DNA of 16,878 nucleotides from Candidatus Melainabacteria bacterium. Its GTDB lineage: Bacteria; Cyanobacteriota; Vampirovibrionia; Obscuribacterales; Obscuribacteraceae. The position numbers and the translations under genes were made by a program. Below, in pieces: positions 1-8,124 of the stretch (within the stretch, counting starts at the first letter, position 1; the number at the start of each line of letters is the position of its first letter). The notes under the pieces are model-generated. The model saw nothing but the letters and a program-made list of their open reading frames with translations. It searched no databases and was not told the origin of the DNA. The stretch is from assembly GCA_003175915.1 (NCBI GenBank), contig PSRH01000098.1:1-16878 (forward strand), given 5' to 3'.

Positions 1-2396
1 TCGTCCCGTACTGCCGATTTTAGGGCGCCGGTGCCATGACCGTGGATGACCAATAAGGGGCTAATCCCCGACATAATTGCCTGATTCAGAAAGGCAGTCA
101 ACTTAGCTAGGGCTTCATCGACTCTCAAGCCTCTCAGGTCGAGAGTGTTGCCATCGGTGCGCGCCAAAAAACTGCCCGACACGACCTGGGCACGACTGGT
201 TGGAGAGTTTTTTGCACTTGTCGCCCTCGAGCCTGATCTGGCAAATGGTTTTGTTGTTCCAGGTGATGATCTCTTGCTGGTGCTACCGTGGACGGTGGCT
301 CGCTCCGAGTCTAAATTCAGATCTGACAGGGGCACATGAAGCTTGATCGTGCCGACACGCACTTGTACCGTTGGATCTTCCTGACTGGCAAATTGATTGG
401 GCAATTGCTCTATTACCGCCAATTGATTGAGTGATTTGACCAAAACCTTCTTGCCGACCCGAACCAGATCCTTAGATTGGGCTTCCTGGTGAGAAGCCAG
501 ATCAAGCCAACCAAGATCCTGTTTGGTGCGTTCCAATTCTACCTGTGCTGCTTGGGCCTTGGCCAGCCCAGGCTGTTTCTGCAACTCGGCCGTGATTTGC
601 CGGATCACGTCCTTGGCTGCATCAAACTCTTTGCCAATCTTGTCGATGTAGGCAAGGCGGGCGGTTCTTTCCTCTTCATTGAGGCCGGCAAGTTTTTTGT
701 CGTATTCCGCTTTCAGGCTGGTGATTTGTTCTTCGATAAGCTGAGTTTGCTCTTCTTTTTGCCGGGCTTTGGCGATGCGGTCCTCCAGAGTTTCGATCAA
801 GTCCTCTATGCTCTTATCCATGCCTGCGAGCAATAGGCGGGTGCGCTCGATCACAGCAGGTTTAAGACCAAGATGCTGAGCAATGGCGGTGGCTTGAGAA
901 CGGCCTGCCAAGCCCAGGCGCAATTTATAGGTGGGCAAAAGGCTCACCTCATCAAATTCGAAACTACCGTTCAAGAAGCCTGGTTTCCCGTAGGCAAGGG
1001 TCTTGAGCTCGACAAGGTGCGTGGTTACCACCGTCAGGCTGCCCAGATCATTGAGGTATTCCATGATTGCCTGAGCTAGAGCGGCTCCCTCCCGGGGATC
1101 AGTTCCTGCCCCTACCTCATCCAGTAAAACCAGAGAGGTGTTATCCGCCGAATTCAGTATTTGGACGACATTGGACATGTGGGCCGAAAACGTGGATAGG
1201 CTTTGTTCTAACGATTGTTCATCGCCAATGTCCGCGTATACATCTTGAAAAATTCTTGCCGTTGAACCTTGCTTTACCGGCAACATCAAACCGGCCCGCA
1301 GCATTAAAGACAAGAGTCCGATCGTTTTGAGAAGTACGGTTTTGCCACCGGTGTTGGGTCCGGTGATCACCAGCGTAGTGCCGTGCTTAGCATCGCTTTT
1401 TTCTGAACCGGTCAAAACGATATCATTGCCGATTACGGCAGAGGATGAGCTTTTAAGAGCGAGAAGGGGGTGGCGCGCTTGCAACAGTGCAAAAGATTGA
1501 TCTTTAGAGATGTCCGGAATGGTGCCATTGTATTTGATACCGAGCCTGGCGCGGGCGAAAATCTTGTCGAGCTCGATCAGCGTTTCTTGCGTGGTTTCGA
1601 TTTCATCTCGATGTTCAGCGACGGTCCGGCTAGTCTCCTCAAGGATTCGCTGGATCTCATGCTCAATTGCTAGCTCTTTTATTCTGAGGGTGTTGGCCAT
1701 TTCCACTACTGAAATCGGCTCGACATAGACAGTCAAGCCTGAGGCTGAGCTGTCGTGCACGATTCCTGGAATAAGGCTGCGCATACTAGCTATTACCGGT
1801 AGGACATAACGGCCGCTGCGTACGGTATAGAGCTGCTCTTGAATGGCTTTGGCTAGGTCGCTTGAGCGGATCAGTCGGTTCAGTTCTTCTTTGATGTTGT
1901 TATTGATATCGTGTGTCTCTCGCCGCAATGATTTAAGATGCGGGCTGGCATCATCTTTGATTTCGCCATGCTCATCGAGCACCATGTCGATTGCCTGGTA
2001 AACGGCAGGAACTGAGCTAAGTCTGCCTGCATAATTGAGAAGTTGACCAAACGATTCGCCCGACAAATTTGAAAAACATCCCTTGGCTGATTTAGACATT
2101 TGCAGGGTGATGCGAATTGCTTTGAGCTCTTCCTGGCTCAAAGTGGCCCGGGCACGCAACCGCGCGAAAGTGCTCTTCAAATCGGTTAATTGATTGAGAA
2201 AAGCAAACGAATATTCGCTCAGGAGACTGACTGCTTCTTTTGTCTCGGCTAAAAGAGCTTGAATAATCGACCCTTGTGTCGGCAACGACAGCGCTTCTAT
2301 TGCTTGGCGGCTAACTGGTGCTTGGCACTCAGCGGCCAGATAGGAGACGAGCTTGTCCCACTCGAGGGCCCTCAGGGTTCCACTAGCAATATTCAT
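1..2396 (-). CDS. mutS2: Endonuclease/ribosome-rescue ATPase MutS2, 3' end beyond window
   Basis: MutS2-family ATPase with a C-terminal Smr nuclease domain. Reading from the ATG at 2394-2396, the frame is open to position 1 (798 codons), so only the last part of the Smr domain is missing. The N-terminal part is the helical core/clamp. The ATPase domain shows Walker A GPNTGGKT (residues 346-353), the conserved segment DEQSLEQSLSTFSAHM, and Walker B LVLLDE with Asp426/Glu427 followed by VGAGTDP. A charged coiled-coil region follows (about 520-640). The Smr domain starts at LDLRG (about 752-756) and contains HGHGTG (785-790), the two motifs linked to nuclease activity. In Bacillus, MutS2 is known both as an anti-recombination factor and as a factor that splits collided ribosomes; which role applies here is not visible. 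No strong Shine-Dalgarno lies before the ATG. The gene starts 41 bp after the stop of a small gene and is probably co-transcribed with it. Confidence 0.95.
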   Translation of the reverse strand, partial: MNIASGTLRALEWDKLVSYLAAECQAPVSRQAIEALSLPTQGSIIQALLAETKEAVSLLSEYSFAFLNQLTDLKSTFARLRARATLSQEELKAIRITLQMSKSAKGCFSNLSGESFGQLLNYAGRLSSVPAVYQAIDMVLDEHGEIKDDASPHLKSLRRETHDINNNIKEELNRLIRSSDLAKAIQEQLYTVRSGRYVLPVIASMRSLIPGIVHDSSASGLTVYVEPISVVEMANTLRIKELAIEHEIQRILEETSRTVAEHRDEIETTQETLIELDKIFARARLGIKYNGTIPDISKDQSFALLQARHPLLALKSSSSAVIGNDIVLTGSEKSDAKHGTTLVITGPNTGGKTVLLKTIGLLSLMLRAGLMLPVKQGSTARIFQDVYADIGDEQSLEQSLSTFSAHMSNVVQILNSADNTSLVLLDEVGAGTDPREGAALAQAIMEYLNDLGSLTVVTTHLVELKTLAYGKPGFLNGSFEFDEVSLLPTYKLRLGLAGRSQATAIAQHLGLKPAVIERTRLLLAGMDKSIEDLIETLEDRIAKARQKEEQTQLIEEQITSLKAEYDKKLAGLNEEERTARLAYIDKIGKEFDAAKDVIRQITAELQKQPGLAKAQAAQVELERTKQDLGWLDLASHQEAQSKDLVRVGKKVLVKSLNQLAVIEQLPNQFASQEDPTVQVRVGTIKLHVPLSDLNLDSERATVHGSTSKRSSPGTTKPFARSGSRATSAKNSPTSRAQVVSGSFLARTDGNTLDLRGLRVDEALAKLTAFLNQAIMSGISPLLVIHGHGTGALKSAVRD

Positions 2397-2414
2397 TAAT
2401 CTTCAATCGCTGAC

Positions 2415-2435
2415 CAATGCCCTTTCGGGCCATTG
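2415..2435 (-). other. GNRA-loop hairpin between small gene and mutS2
   Basis: On the minus strand CAATGGCCC, GAAA, GGGCATTG forms a hairpin with one bulged G and a GAAA tetraloop. It starts 2 nt after the stop codon of the 92-residue gene and ends 18 nt before the mutS2 ATG. It has no downstream U-tract, so it is not a classical intrinsic terminator. It could be an RNA-stability or processing element, or could modulate mutS2 translation. The pairing is seen; the function is inference. Confidence 0.35.
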
Positions 2436-2437
2436 CC

Positions 2438-2716
2438 CTAGTTCAAATCGGTGCTCAGGGCGGGATCGACATTGTCTGCGGCAACCAGACTTTCAATTCC
2501 AAGGTTGCCCAAGAGTTTCTTAAGACGGATCTTCTGCAACTCATAACAGCGATTGTTGCGCTTGTGGACAACACCAATACGCTCCAACTGCTTGATAGCC
2601 TCTAAATGTGCATCCGGAACAGCACCGACGTCCACCGAGCCTTTCTCGTTTAGCCACGAGATTGTGGGGTATAGGACCCCCAAAAGTTTGCGCATCGGTT
2701 GGTCGAAAACGGGCAT
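2438..2716 (-). CDS. Small hypothetical protein (92 aa) upstream of mutS2
   Basis: A 92-residue protein whose family I do not recognise. It is likely a real gene: it has a strong ribosome binding site AAGGAG (2726-2731) nine nt before the ATG, and it sits just upstream of mutS2 on the same strand. It has no signal peptide, membrane segment or cysteine-rich motif. The middle (about residues 35-70: helix AHLEAIKQLERIGVV, a short turn with NNRCYEL, then a basic helix IRLKKLLGNLG) looks like the helix-turn-strand pattern of a small winged-helix protein, but this is a weak visual impression. The 41-bp gap to mutS2 contains a GAAA-loop hairpin. A role in regulating or assisting MutS2 is possible only by position. 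Confidence 0.65.
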   Translation of the reverse strand: MPVFDQPMRKLLGVLYPTISWLNEKGSVDVGAVPDAHLEAIKQLERIGVVHKRNNRCYELQKIRLKKLLGNLGIESLVAADNVDPALSTDLN

Positions 2717-2725
2717 CGTTCAATT

Positions 2726-2731
2726 CTCCTT
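2726..2731 (-). promoter_or_regulatory. Strong RBS of the 92-aa gene
   Basis: AAGGAG on the minus strand, nine nt before the ATG at 2714-2716. It is the main evidence that this short gene is translated. Confidence 0.7.
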
Positions 2732-2821
2732 GGACATCGAAGTTTAATCTTAACATCTCTGCCGCCTTAAAAGACGCCTTTAGGTGAGGGTTTGACGAAT
2801 TACGTAGGTGATTTGCTTAAG

Positions 2822-2860
2822 TTGGTGAACCAATCGCGGCTGGCGGGCTAAACTTTTAGC
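2822..2860 (+). promoter_or_regulatory. Two palindromes in the leader of the gamma-carbonic-anhydrase gene
   Basis: TTGGT-GA-ACCAA (2822-2833) and GCTAAA-CT-TTTAGC (2847-2860) are perfect inverted repeats 25 bp apart, start to start. The second ends one nt before the ATG at 2862 and occupies the place where a Shine-Dalgarno would be expected; no good one is seen. They may be protein-binding operators or a leader structure covering the start codon. A weak -35-like TTGACG lies at 2792-2797 without a convincing -10 partner. The dyads are seen; the roles are inferred. Confidence 0.35.
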
Positions 2861-2861
2861 A

Positions 2862-3377
2862 ATGATATTGACGATTAACGCTTATTCACCTCAAATCCAT
2901 TCATCCGCTTTCGTCGCTGAAAATGCGACGGTTATAGGGCGTGTGACTATTGCCGAAGGAGCCAGCGTCTGGTTTCAGACTGTTATTCGCGGAGATATTA
3001 ACGAGGTAAGGATTGGGGTAAACAGCAACATCCAGGATGGCTGCCTATTGCACGTTACCAACCAGCACAGCCTGACTGTAGGCGACTGCGTTACCGTTGG
3101 ACACGGCGCCATTCTTCACGGATGTGTGGTTGAGTCTTCATGCCTTATATCGATGGGTGCCATTGTGCTCGATGGGGCAGCGATCGGCACTGGATCAATC
3201 GTTGCTGCTGGTGCGGTAGTTGCCCCAGGCAGCAAAATACCTGGCAATTCGCTTGTCATGGGTGTTCCAGCTAAAGTGGTTCGCTCGCTGGGAGCCCAGG
3301 ACACAGCCCTAATCGAATCAGGCTGGCGTCACTACCTCGACTATGCGAGTCAATACAAGCAAAATCTGTCTGAATAG
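2862..3377 (+). CDS. Gamma-carbonic-anhydrase family protein (hexapeptide repeat)
   Basis: A 171-residue left-handed beta-helix protein of the gamma-carbonic anhydrase/YrdA/PaaY family, expected to be a cytoplasmic trimer binding zinc or iron between subunits. The hexapeptide pattern runs from about residue 10 to 140. Family hallmarks are VWFQTVIRGD (36-45), NIQDG (56-60), LLHVT (62-66), VTVGHGAILHGC (77-88), MGAIVLDGA and SLVMGVPAKVVR. The metal-ligand histidines of the family correspond to His64, His81 and His86, all present, and Arg43 and Asp59 at the subunit interface are also kept. A short C-terminal helix follows. Many family members lack measurable anhydrase activity, so CO2 hydration is possible but not assured. 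The start agrees with the usual family N-terminus but lacks a clear Shine-Dalgarno. The gene diverges from the small gene/mutS2 pair and appears monocistronic. Confidence 0.92.
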   Translation: MILTINAYSPQIHSSAFVAENATVIGRVTIAEGASVWFQTVIRGDINEVRIGVNSNIQDGCLLHVTNQHSLTVGDCVTVGHGAILHGCVVESSCLISMGAIVLDGAAIGTGSIVAAGAVVAPGSKIPGNSLVMGVPAKVVRSLGAQDTALIESGWRHYLDYASQYKQNLSE

Positions 3378-3401
3378 TCATCATTGAAGAACGCTCAGCG
3401 T

Positions 3402-3422
3402 GGGCGATGCGTGGCATCGCCC
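3402..3422. repeat. REP-like hairpin 1 of a BIME-like pair
   Basis: GGGCGATGC-GTG-GCATCGCCC is a perfect 9-bp stem with a 3-nt loop, 24 nt after the gamma-carbonic-anhydrase stop. It is followed by CCTACAG, part of a 10-bp arm (GCCCCTACAG, 3419-3428) that recurs inverted at 3480-3489. No U-tract is present on either strand. Confidence 0.7.
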
Positions 3423-3489
3423 CTACAGCAAGGATTGTCGGAAAGTTTGCACGATTTTTCGTTCCGCGGCAATCTGCAACTGTAGGGGC
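3419..3489. repeat. 10-bp inverted repeat joining two hairpins
   Basis: GCCCCTACAG (3419-3428) and its exact inverse CTGTAGGGGC (3480-3489) flank a 51-bp core. Together with the hairpins at 3402-3422 and 3486-3506, the layout is that of a bacterial interspersed mosaic element: two palindromic units in opposite orientation in an intergenic gap. Such elements are usually present in many copies per genome; copy number cannot be judged from this window. Confidence 0.55.
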
Positions 3490-3506
3490 TGGGCCATGCC
3501 CAGCCC
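3486..3506. repeat. REP-like hairpin 2 of a BIME-like pair
   Basis: GGGCTGGGC-CAT-GCCCAGCCC is a perfect 9-bp, very GC-rich stem with a 3-nt loop, 16 nt beyond the stop of the alpha/beta hydrolase. Each of the two convergent genes therefore has one hairpin just after its stop. The pair may protect 3' ends or stop read-through, although U-tracts are absent. Confidence 0.7.
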
Positions 3507-3522
3507 TGCACGAAATCGGTCG

Positions 3523-4566
3523 TTAGTTCGATTCAGATTGATTGAAACTGCTCCGCGAAAACGTAGCAACAGCTGAAGAATCGGAAATTCGCAAGAGCGG
3601 TTTGCCAAGCAAGATGTGATCATCCAGCCAGCGGTCGACCGTTTGCAAGACATCTGGATGGAGATAGGATGTTTCGAGCATCAAATGACCTCGATTATTG
3701 AACCACTTCACAGTCTGGTCCTCTGAATGCAAGTGGGCAAGCAGTTCGACCACCGCCTTGCCCTTGAGCACTTTGTCGTTACTCGCTTGAATTACTAGCA
3801 CAGGGACATTTGGCTTGACCTTGGCTGCGTATTTCAGAGTCGACCTTATTGATTTGACGGTCTTGAGTAAATCAAGGGCAGAAAGCCTCTTGCGTACGAG
3901 GGGGTCGTTAATTTTCTCGTTAACCACGCGCGGATCGCTAGAGGCGAATTTCTTTATGTATGGAGTCAAATTAACTTCTCTTATGGGATTGGCGCAAGCC
4001 TTGGCGGCATCGCTGAGAACCAGGGGGATTAGCTTAGGGCTGAGATTAAGTCTGCGTTTGACAGCTGGACTTGACAAAATCAAGCCATCTACCAGGCACG
4101 GCTCTTCGGCTGCCGCATAAAGAGCGATACCAGCTCCTAAACTTTCACCCAGGCAATAAAGTGGCAGCCTTGGATAGTCGGACTTAGCTGCATCGATGAG
4201 CGATATCAAGTCCTGGCCACTCTGGTGATACGCCACTGCTGATCCTTCGTCCTGTCCTGGATTCTTGCTGTTGCACCAACGTCCATAGCCTCGCAAGTCA
4301 GGGGCAAAGACGACAATGCCTCTTTCGGCAAGGTGAGTGGCCAGGGCATCAAAATTTAATCCGTGCAGGGTTACCCCATGGACAGCAATGACGACCGCTT
4401 GCGGTCTCGTGGATGGATCGGACCATTTATAGACGCAAGGGTATTGCTCTCCGCCTAAGGAGGCTGTGTCTTCGCGGATGACCGCGGCGGAGGCTGGCAA
4501 GGCCAAAAATGAAATAACCGCCTGAAAGAGAAGCCAGGCCGGCGAAGGTTTTAATCTAATACCCAT
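3523..4566 (-). CDS. Exported alpha/beta hydrolase (serine hydrolase, lysophospholipase-like)
   Basis: A 347-residue alpha/beta-hydrolase of the Hydrolase_4/monoacylglycerol-lipase type, likely a carboxylesterase or lysophospholipase acting outside the cytoplasmic membrane. The N-terminus is a signal peptide: Arg4/Lys6, hydrophobic core about 10-23, probable cleavage after PASA (residue 27). Core motifs are AVHGVTLHG (61-69, oxyanion hole), APDLRGYG (88-95), nucleophile elbow GESLG with Ser142, the acid Asp264 in QASNDKV, and His294 in NRGHLML, so the triad is complete. Between them lies a basic, variable lid/cap region (about 170-245). The last 25 residues are Ser-rich and beyond the fold. 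The ATG at 4564-4566 is chosen because it yields a complete signal peptide; no strong Shine-Dalgarno is seen. The gene stands alone, convergent with the gamma-carbonic-anhydrase gene and divergent from carB. The substrate is unknown. Confidence 0.88.
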   Translation of the reverse strand: MGIRLKPSPAWLLFQAVISFLALPASAAVIREDTASLGGEQYPCVYKWSDPSTRPQAVVIAVHGVTLHGLNFDALATHLAERGIVVFAPDLRGYGRWCNSKNPGQDEGSAVAYHQSGQDLISLIDAAKSDYPRLPLYCLGESLGAGIALYAAAEEPCLVDGLILSSPAVKRRLNLSPKLIPLVLSDAAKACANPIREVNLTPYIKKFASSDPRVVNEKINDPLVRKRLSALDLLKTVKSIRSTLKYAAKVKPNVPVLVIQASNDKVLKGKAVVELLAHLHSEDQTVKWFNNRGHLMLETSYLHPDVLQTVDRWLDDHILLGKPLLRISDSSAVATFSRSSFNQSESN

Positions 4567-4829
4567 AACTCAACTAAGTCACCGAACAGGCGCTAGGCCC
4601 ACTTTTGATGAATAGACGGTTGGGTACCAGACCCCGATTAGGATCTACCAAAGGATCGGGTATTTTGAAACCCAATTTTAGGTTAGATTCGATAAGATTA
4701 GGTATCGGAAATTTCCCGACGCTATGCTTTCTGGGTTCGCGCTTGTAGAATCACTTAAGCACAGCGATGCAAAGGTGGCTGACAGCCGACCTTAAGGCCG
4801 ATTGCGCTCCTTTCTTAAAGTAATATACG
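4567..4829. promoter_or_regulatory. Divergent promoter region between hydrolase and carB
   Basis: A 263-bp AT-rich gap serving two divergent genes. Seen in it: TTAGG repeated at 4638, 4678 and 4698 (spacing 40 and 20 bp, near multiples of two helical turns); a perfect palindrome GGAAATTTCC (4707-4716) within a longer imperfect dyad; GGCTGACAGCC (4777-4787); and CCTTAAGG (4790-4797). TAATAT at 4821-4826 lies immediately before the carB ATG. No clear -35/-10 pair, PyrR site, riboswitch or terminator-antiterminator could be recognised. No Shine-Dalgarno is evident before carB, so leaderless or weakly initiated translation is possible. Confidence 0.4.
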
Positions 4830-7800
4830 ATGCCAAAGCGCTCTGACATAAAGAAAATTCTCGTGCTAGGTGCAGGACCAATAACGATTGGTCAGGCCTG
4901 CGAATTTGACTATTCAGGCACTCAGGCCTGCAAGGCCCTCAAAGACGAGGGCTATAAAGTGGTGCTGGTCAACTCCAATCCAGCTACGATCATGACCGAT
5001 CCGGAGCTGGCCGATGCTACTTACATAGAACCGGTGACGGCTGCCTTTGTGCGCGAGGTAATTGCCAAAGAACGACCGCAAGCCCTATTGCCAACAATGG
5101 GTGGTCAAACAGCGTTGAACGTTTCGGTCGAACTTGCCGAATCGGGTGTCCTGAATGAATTTGGCGTCGAATTAATTGGTGCAAATGTGGAGGCGATCAA
5201 GCTGGCAGAGGACAGGGAACTCTTCAAAAAGAAGATGATCGAAATAGGTCTTGATGTTCCCAACTCAGGCGTCGCGCATGAAATATCGGAAGTAAGAGAA
5301 ATCGCCGCCCACATCGGTTTCCCAATTATCATTCGACCAGCCTTCACGCTGGGTGGCGCCGGTGGTGGCATTGCCTATAACCAGGAAGAGCTGGACAACA
5401 TTGCTCAGCAAGGACTTAACGCCAGTCCGGTCAACGAAATTTTGTTGGAAGAGAGCGTGCTTGGTTGGAAGGAAATCGAACTGGAGGTCATGCGCGACCG
5501 CCTGGATAACGTTGTAATTATTTGTTCGATTGAAAACTTCGATCCGATGGGAGTGCACACGGGAGATTCGATAACCGTGGCGCCCGTGCAAACGTTGACC
5601 GACAAAGAGTATCAACGCCTCAGGGATGCTTCCATAAAAATCATTCGAGCCGTTGGTGTGGATACAGGCGGATCAAATATCCAGTTTGGTGTCAATCCAG
5701 ACAGCGGCCGTATAGTTGTCATCGAAATGAATCCGCGGGTATCGCGATCTTCAGCTCTTGCCAGCAAAGCAACCGGCTACCCGATCGCTAAGATTGCGGC
5801 CAAGCTGGCTGTCGGCCTGACGCTTGACGAAATCGCCAACGATATTACCAGAACGACACCAGCATCCTTCGAACCAACCGTCGACTATGTGGTGACGAAA
5901 ATTCCTAGATTCAATTTTGAAAAGTTTCGCGGCGCCGATGCGACATTGACCACTCAGATGAAATCAGTAGGCGAAGTAATGGCTGTCGGGCGCACTTTTC
6001 AGGAGGCGACGCAAAAAGCCTTGCGAGGCCTCGAGCTACAGCTAAGCGGTTTTGTTAGTGTTGACTTTCGTAAGAACGCCGACTTCTGGGAGTGGCGCCG
6101 CCGGCTAGCAGTGCCCAGCCATCACCGGCTTACTGACATATACGGTGCTCTGGAAGCGGGCATGTCCCTCGACGAAATTCGTGAGCTAACCAAAATTGAT
6201 TTGTGGTTTCTCGACAATTTGGCCGAATTATTTGAAGCCAATGAATGGTTGAAGACAAACGTCAAGAATCTGAAGGAACTCGATCGGGCAACGTTGCAAA
6301 AGTACAAGCGTATGGGATTCGGTGATCTACAGATTGCCAGAGCGCTTGGTGTAAAAGAGGATGATGTTTTTGCCCTGCGGCAGAAATTCAAGCTTGTGCC
6401 CGTATATAAAACGATCGACACCTGTGCAGCAGAATTTTGCGCTAGCACGCCCTACCTCTACTCGACTTATGATGAGGAATCGGAGGTGCCGCCAGCTGAG
6501 AAGCCGAGGGTCCTCATTCTTGGTGGTGGACCTAATCGCATCGGACAGGGTATCGAATTCGATTACTGTTGCGTGCACGCCAGCCTGGCGTTACGTGACT
6601 TGGGCTATGAAGCAGTCATGGTTAATTCCAATCCGGAAACCGTGTCCACCGACTACGATGTATCGAGTCGCCTCTATTTCGAACCATTGACTCTTGAAGA
6701 TGTTACTAACATAGCGGTGGAGGAGCAGCCGATCGGCATAATCGTCCAGTTGGGAGGACAGACCCCGCTCAAACTTGCCAAAGGTCTGGAGGCGCGCGGC
6801 TTCAAAATTCTTGGCACTTCGTGTGATTCTATTGACATTGCTGAGGACCGGTCGCGCTTCGGGAAATTGGCTCAGAAATTGGGTCTGCGTCAACCAGCCG
6901 GGGCAACGGCTAATAATCCTGAAGAAGCGATCAAAGCTGCTCAAACTGTCGGCTACCCTGTGCTCGTCAGGCCAAGCTATGTCCTGGGTGGTCGCTCCAT
7001 GGAGATCCTCTATTCTCAGGAAGAGCTATTGCGCTGGCTGCAAAATGGTTTCACGGCGCATAGCGGCATGTCCATCTTAATCGATCAATTTTTAGAAGAC
7101 GCCATTGAAATCGATGTCGATGCTATTTCAGATGGTCGGGCAACGATTATCGCTGGCATTATGGAACACGTGGAGCAAGCCGGCATTCATTCAGGGGATA
7201 GTACCTGCGTGCTCCCCACCCAGACTATTCCATTGACCATTATTGAAGAACTCCGCAAGGCAACTGACGATCTGGCGCGCGAATTGAAAGTAGTCGGCTT
7301 GATGAATGTGCAATTCGCCCTGCAAAAGGGCATGCTCTATGTTCTCGAGGTCAATCCTCGAGCCAGCCGAACCATCCCCTTCGTTTCTAAGGCGACAGGC
7401 GTGCCGTGGGCCAAACTAGCTGCTTCGGTGATGATGGGAAAAAGTCTTTCCGAGTTGGGCATCACGCCCAGACTTCTGCCACCTCATGTGTCGGTGAAAT
7501 CTGTTGTCATACCATTCACGCGTTTTCCCGGCGCGGAAATTTCACTGGGACCTGAAATGAGATCGACCGGTGAGGTTATGGGCATAGCTTCCCAATTCGG
7601 GCTGGCCTTTGCCAAAGCACAATTAGGGGCCGGTCAGAAGCTGCCCTCACAAGGACGGATCTTCATCAGTGTCTCCGATATGCACAAGAATGAAATCGTT
7701 CCCGTGGCACAAAGTCTCTATCAATTGGGCTTCGAACTTGTGGCAACGAGAGGCACCGCCGGTGCTATCAGATCCGGAGGGATCCCGGTGATCATGGTAA

Positions 7801-8093
7801 ACAAGGTGTCGGAAGGGCGCCCGAACCTTGTCGATAGGATAAAGAATGGAGAAATACATCTTGTCATCAATATTCCATCCGGCCGAACGGCCCGGGATGA
7901 TGATCAGCTTATAAGGAGAGCGGCGATTAATTACAATGTCCCTGTGGTGACGACGATTTCCGGTGCCCGGGCCACCGCGTCAGCGATTGGCGCTTTGCAG
8001 GCGGGAAGTTTGACAGTCAGCACGCTTCAGGATTATCACTTAAAGATATCCGCCAAAGAAGTGAGCGGACATAAGAGAATGGCTAATTACTGA
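4830..8093 (+). CDS. carB: Carbamoyl phosphate synthetase large subunit
   Basis: The 1087-residue synthetase subunit of carbamoyl phosphate synthetase. It makes carbamoyl phosphate from bicarbonate, two ATP and ammonia channelled from the CarA glutaminase, feeding pyrimidine and arginine synthesis in the cytoplasm. It is full length (E. coli is 1073). The N-terminus MPKRSDIKKILVLGAGP and NSNPATIMTD are canonical. The first ATP-grasp half spans about 1-405 (MGGQTALN near 90, EMNPRVSRSSALASKATGYP near 308). The oligomerisation domain spans about 405-555. The second half starts at GGGPNRIGQGIEFDY (near 565) and contains GGQTPLK, GGRSMEI and EVNPRASRTIPFVSKATG. A C-terminal MGS-like allosteric domain (about 943-1087) keeps ATRGTA, NKVSEGRP and RIKNGE, so regulation by effectors such as UMP or ornithine is plausible. 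carA is not adjacent, which is common outside enterobacteria. Certain as to family. Confidence 0.98.
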   Translation: MPKRSDIKKILVLGAGPITIGQACEFDYSGTQACKALKDEGYKVVLVNSNPATIMTDPELADATYIEPVTAAFVREVIAKERPQALLPTMGGQTALNVSVELAESGVLNEFGVELIGANVEAIKLAEDRELFKKKMIEIGLDVPNSGVAHEISEVREIAAHIGFPIIIRPAFTLGGAGGGIAYNQEELDNIAQQGLNASPVNEILLEESVLGWKEIELEVMRDRLDNVVIICSIENFDPMGVHTGDSITVAPVQTLTDKEYQRLRDASIKIIRAVGVDTGGSNIQFGVNPDSGRIVVIEMNPRVSRSSALASKATGYPIAKIAAKLAVGLTLDEIANDITRTTPASFEPTVDYVVTKIPRFNFEKFRGADATLTTQMKSVGEVMAVGRTFQEATQKALRGLELQLSGFVSVDFRKNADFWEWRRRLAVPSHHRLTDIYGALEAGMSLDEIRELTKIDLWFLDNLAELFEANEWLKTNVKNLKELDRATLQKYKRMGFGDLQIARALGVKEDDVFALRQKFKLVPVYKTIDTCAAEFCASTPYLYSTYDEESEVPPAEKPRVLILGGGPNRIGQGIEFDYCCVHASLALRDLGYEAVMVNSNPETVSTDYDVSSRLYFEPLTLEDVTNIAVEEQPIGIIVQLGGQTPLKLAKGLEARGFKILGTSCDSIDIAEDRSRFGKLAQKLGLRQPAGATANNPEEAIKAAQTVGYPVLVRPSYVLGGRSMEILYSQEELLRWLQNGFTAHSGMSILIDQFLEDAIEIDVDAISDGRATIIAGIMEHVEQAGIHSGDSTCVLPTQTIPLTIIEELRKATDDLARELKVVGLMNVQFALQKGMLYVLEVNPRASRTIPFVSKATGVPWAKLAASVMMGKSLSELGITPRLLPPHVSVKSVVIPFTRFPGAEISLGPEMRSTGEVMGIASQFGLAFAKAQLGAGQKLPSQGRIFISVSDMHKNEIVPVAQSLYQLGFELVATRGTAGAIRSGGIPVIMVNKVSEGRPNLVDRIKNGEIHLVINIPSGRTARDDDQLIRRAAINYNVPVVTTISGARATASAIGALQAGSLTVSTLQDYHLKISAKEVSGHKRMANY

Positions 8094-8124
8094 TTGAAAC
8101 GATACATGTGCTCCCTCTTCAAGA

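Noticed and set aside
477..836. Plus-strand open frame of 119 codons opposite mutS2
   Set aside because: It is the complement of the MutS2 coiled-coil region; it has no RBS, and its sequence reflects the antisense of charged helix codons.
2541..2756. Alternative minus-strand frame overlapping the 92-aa gene
   Set aside because: It lacks a Shine-Dalgarno, while the 92-aa frame has AAGGAG at the right spacing and is the better coding candidate.
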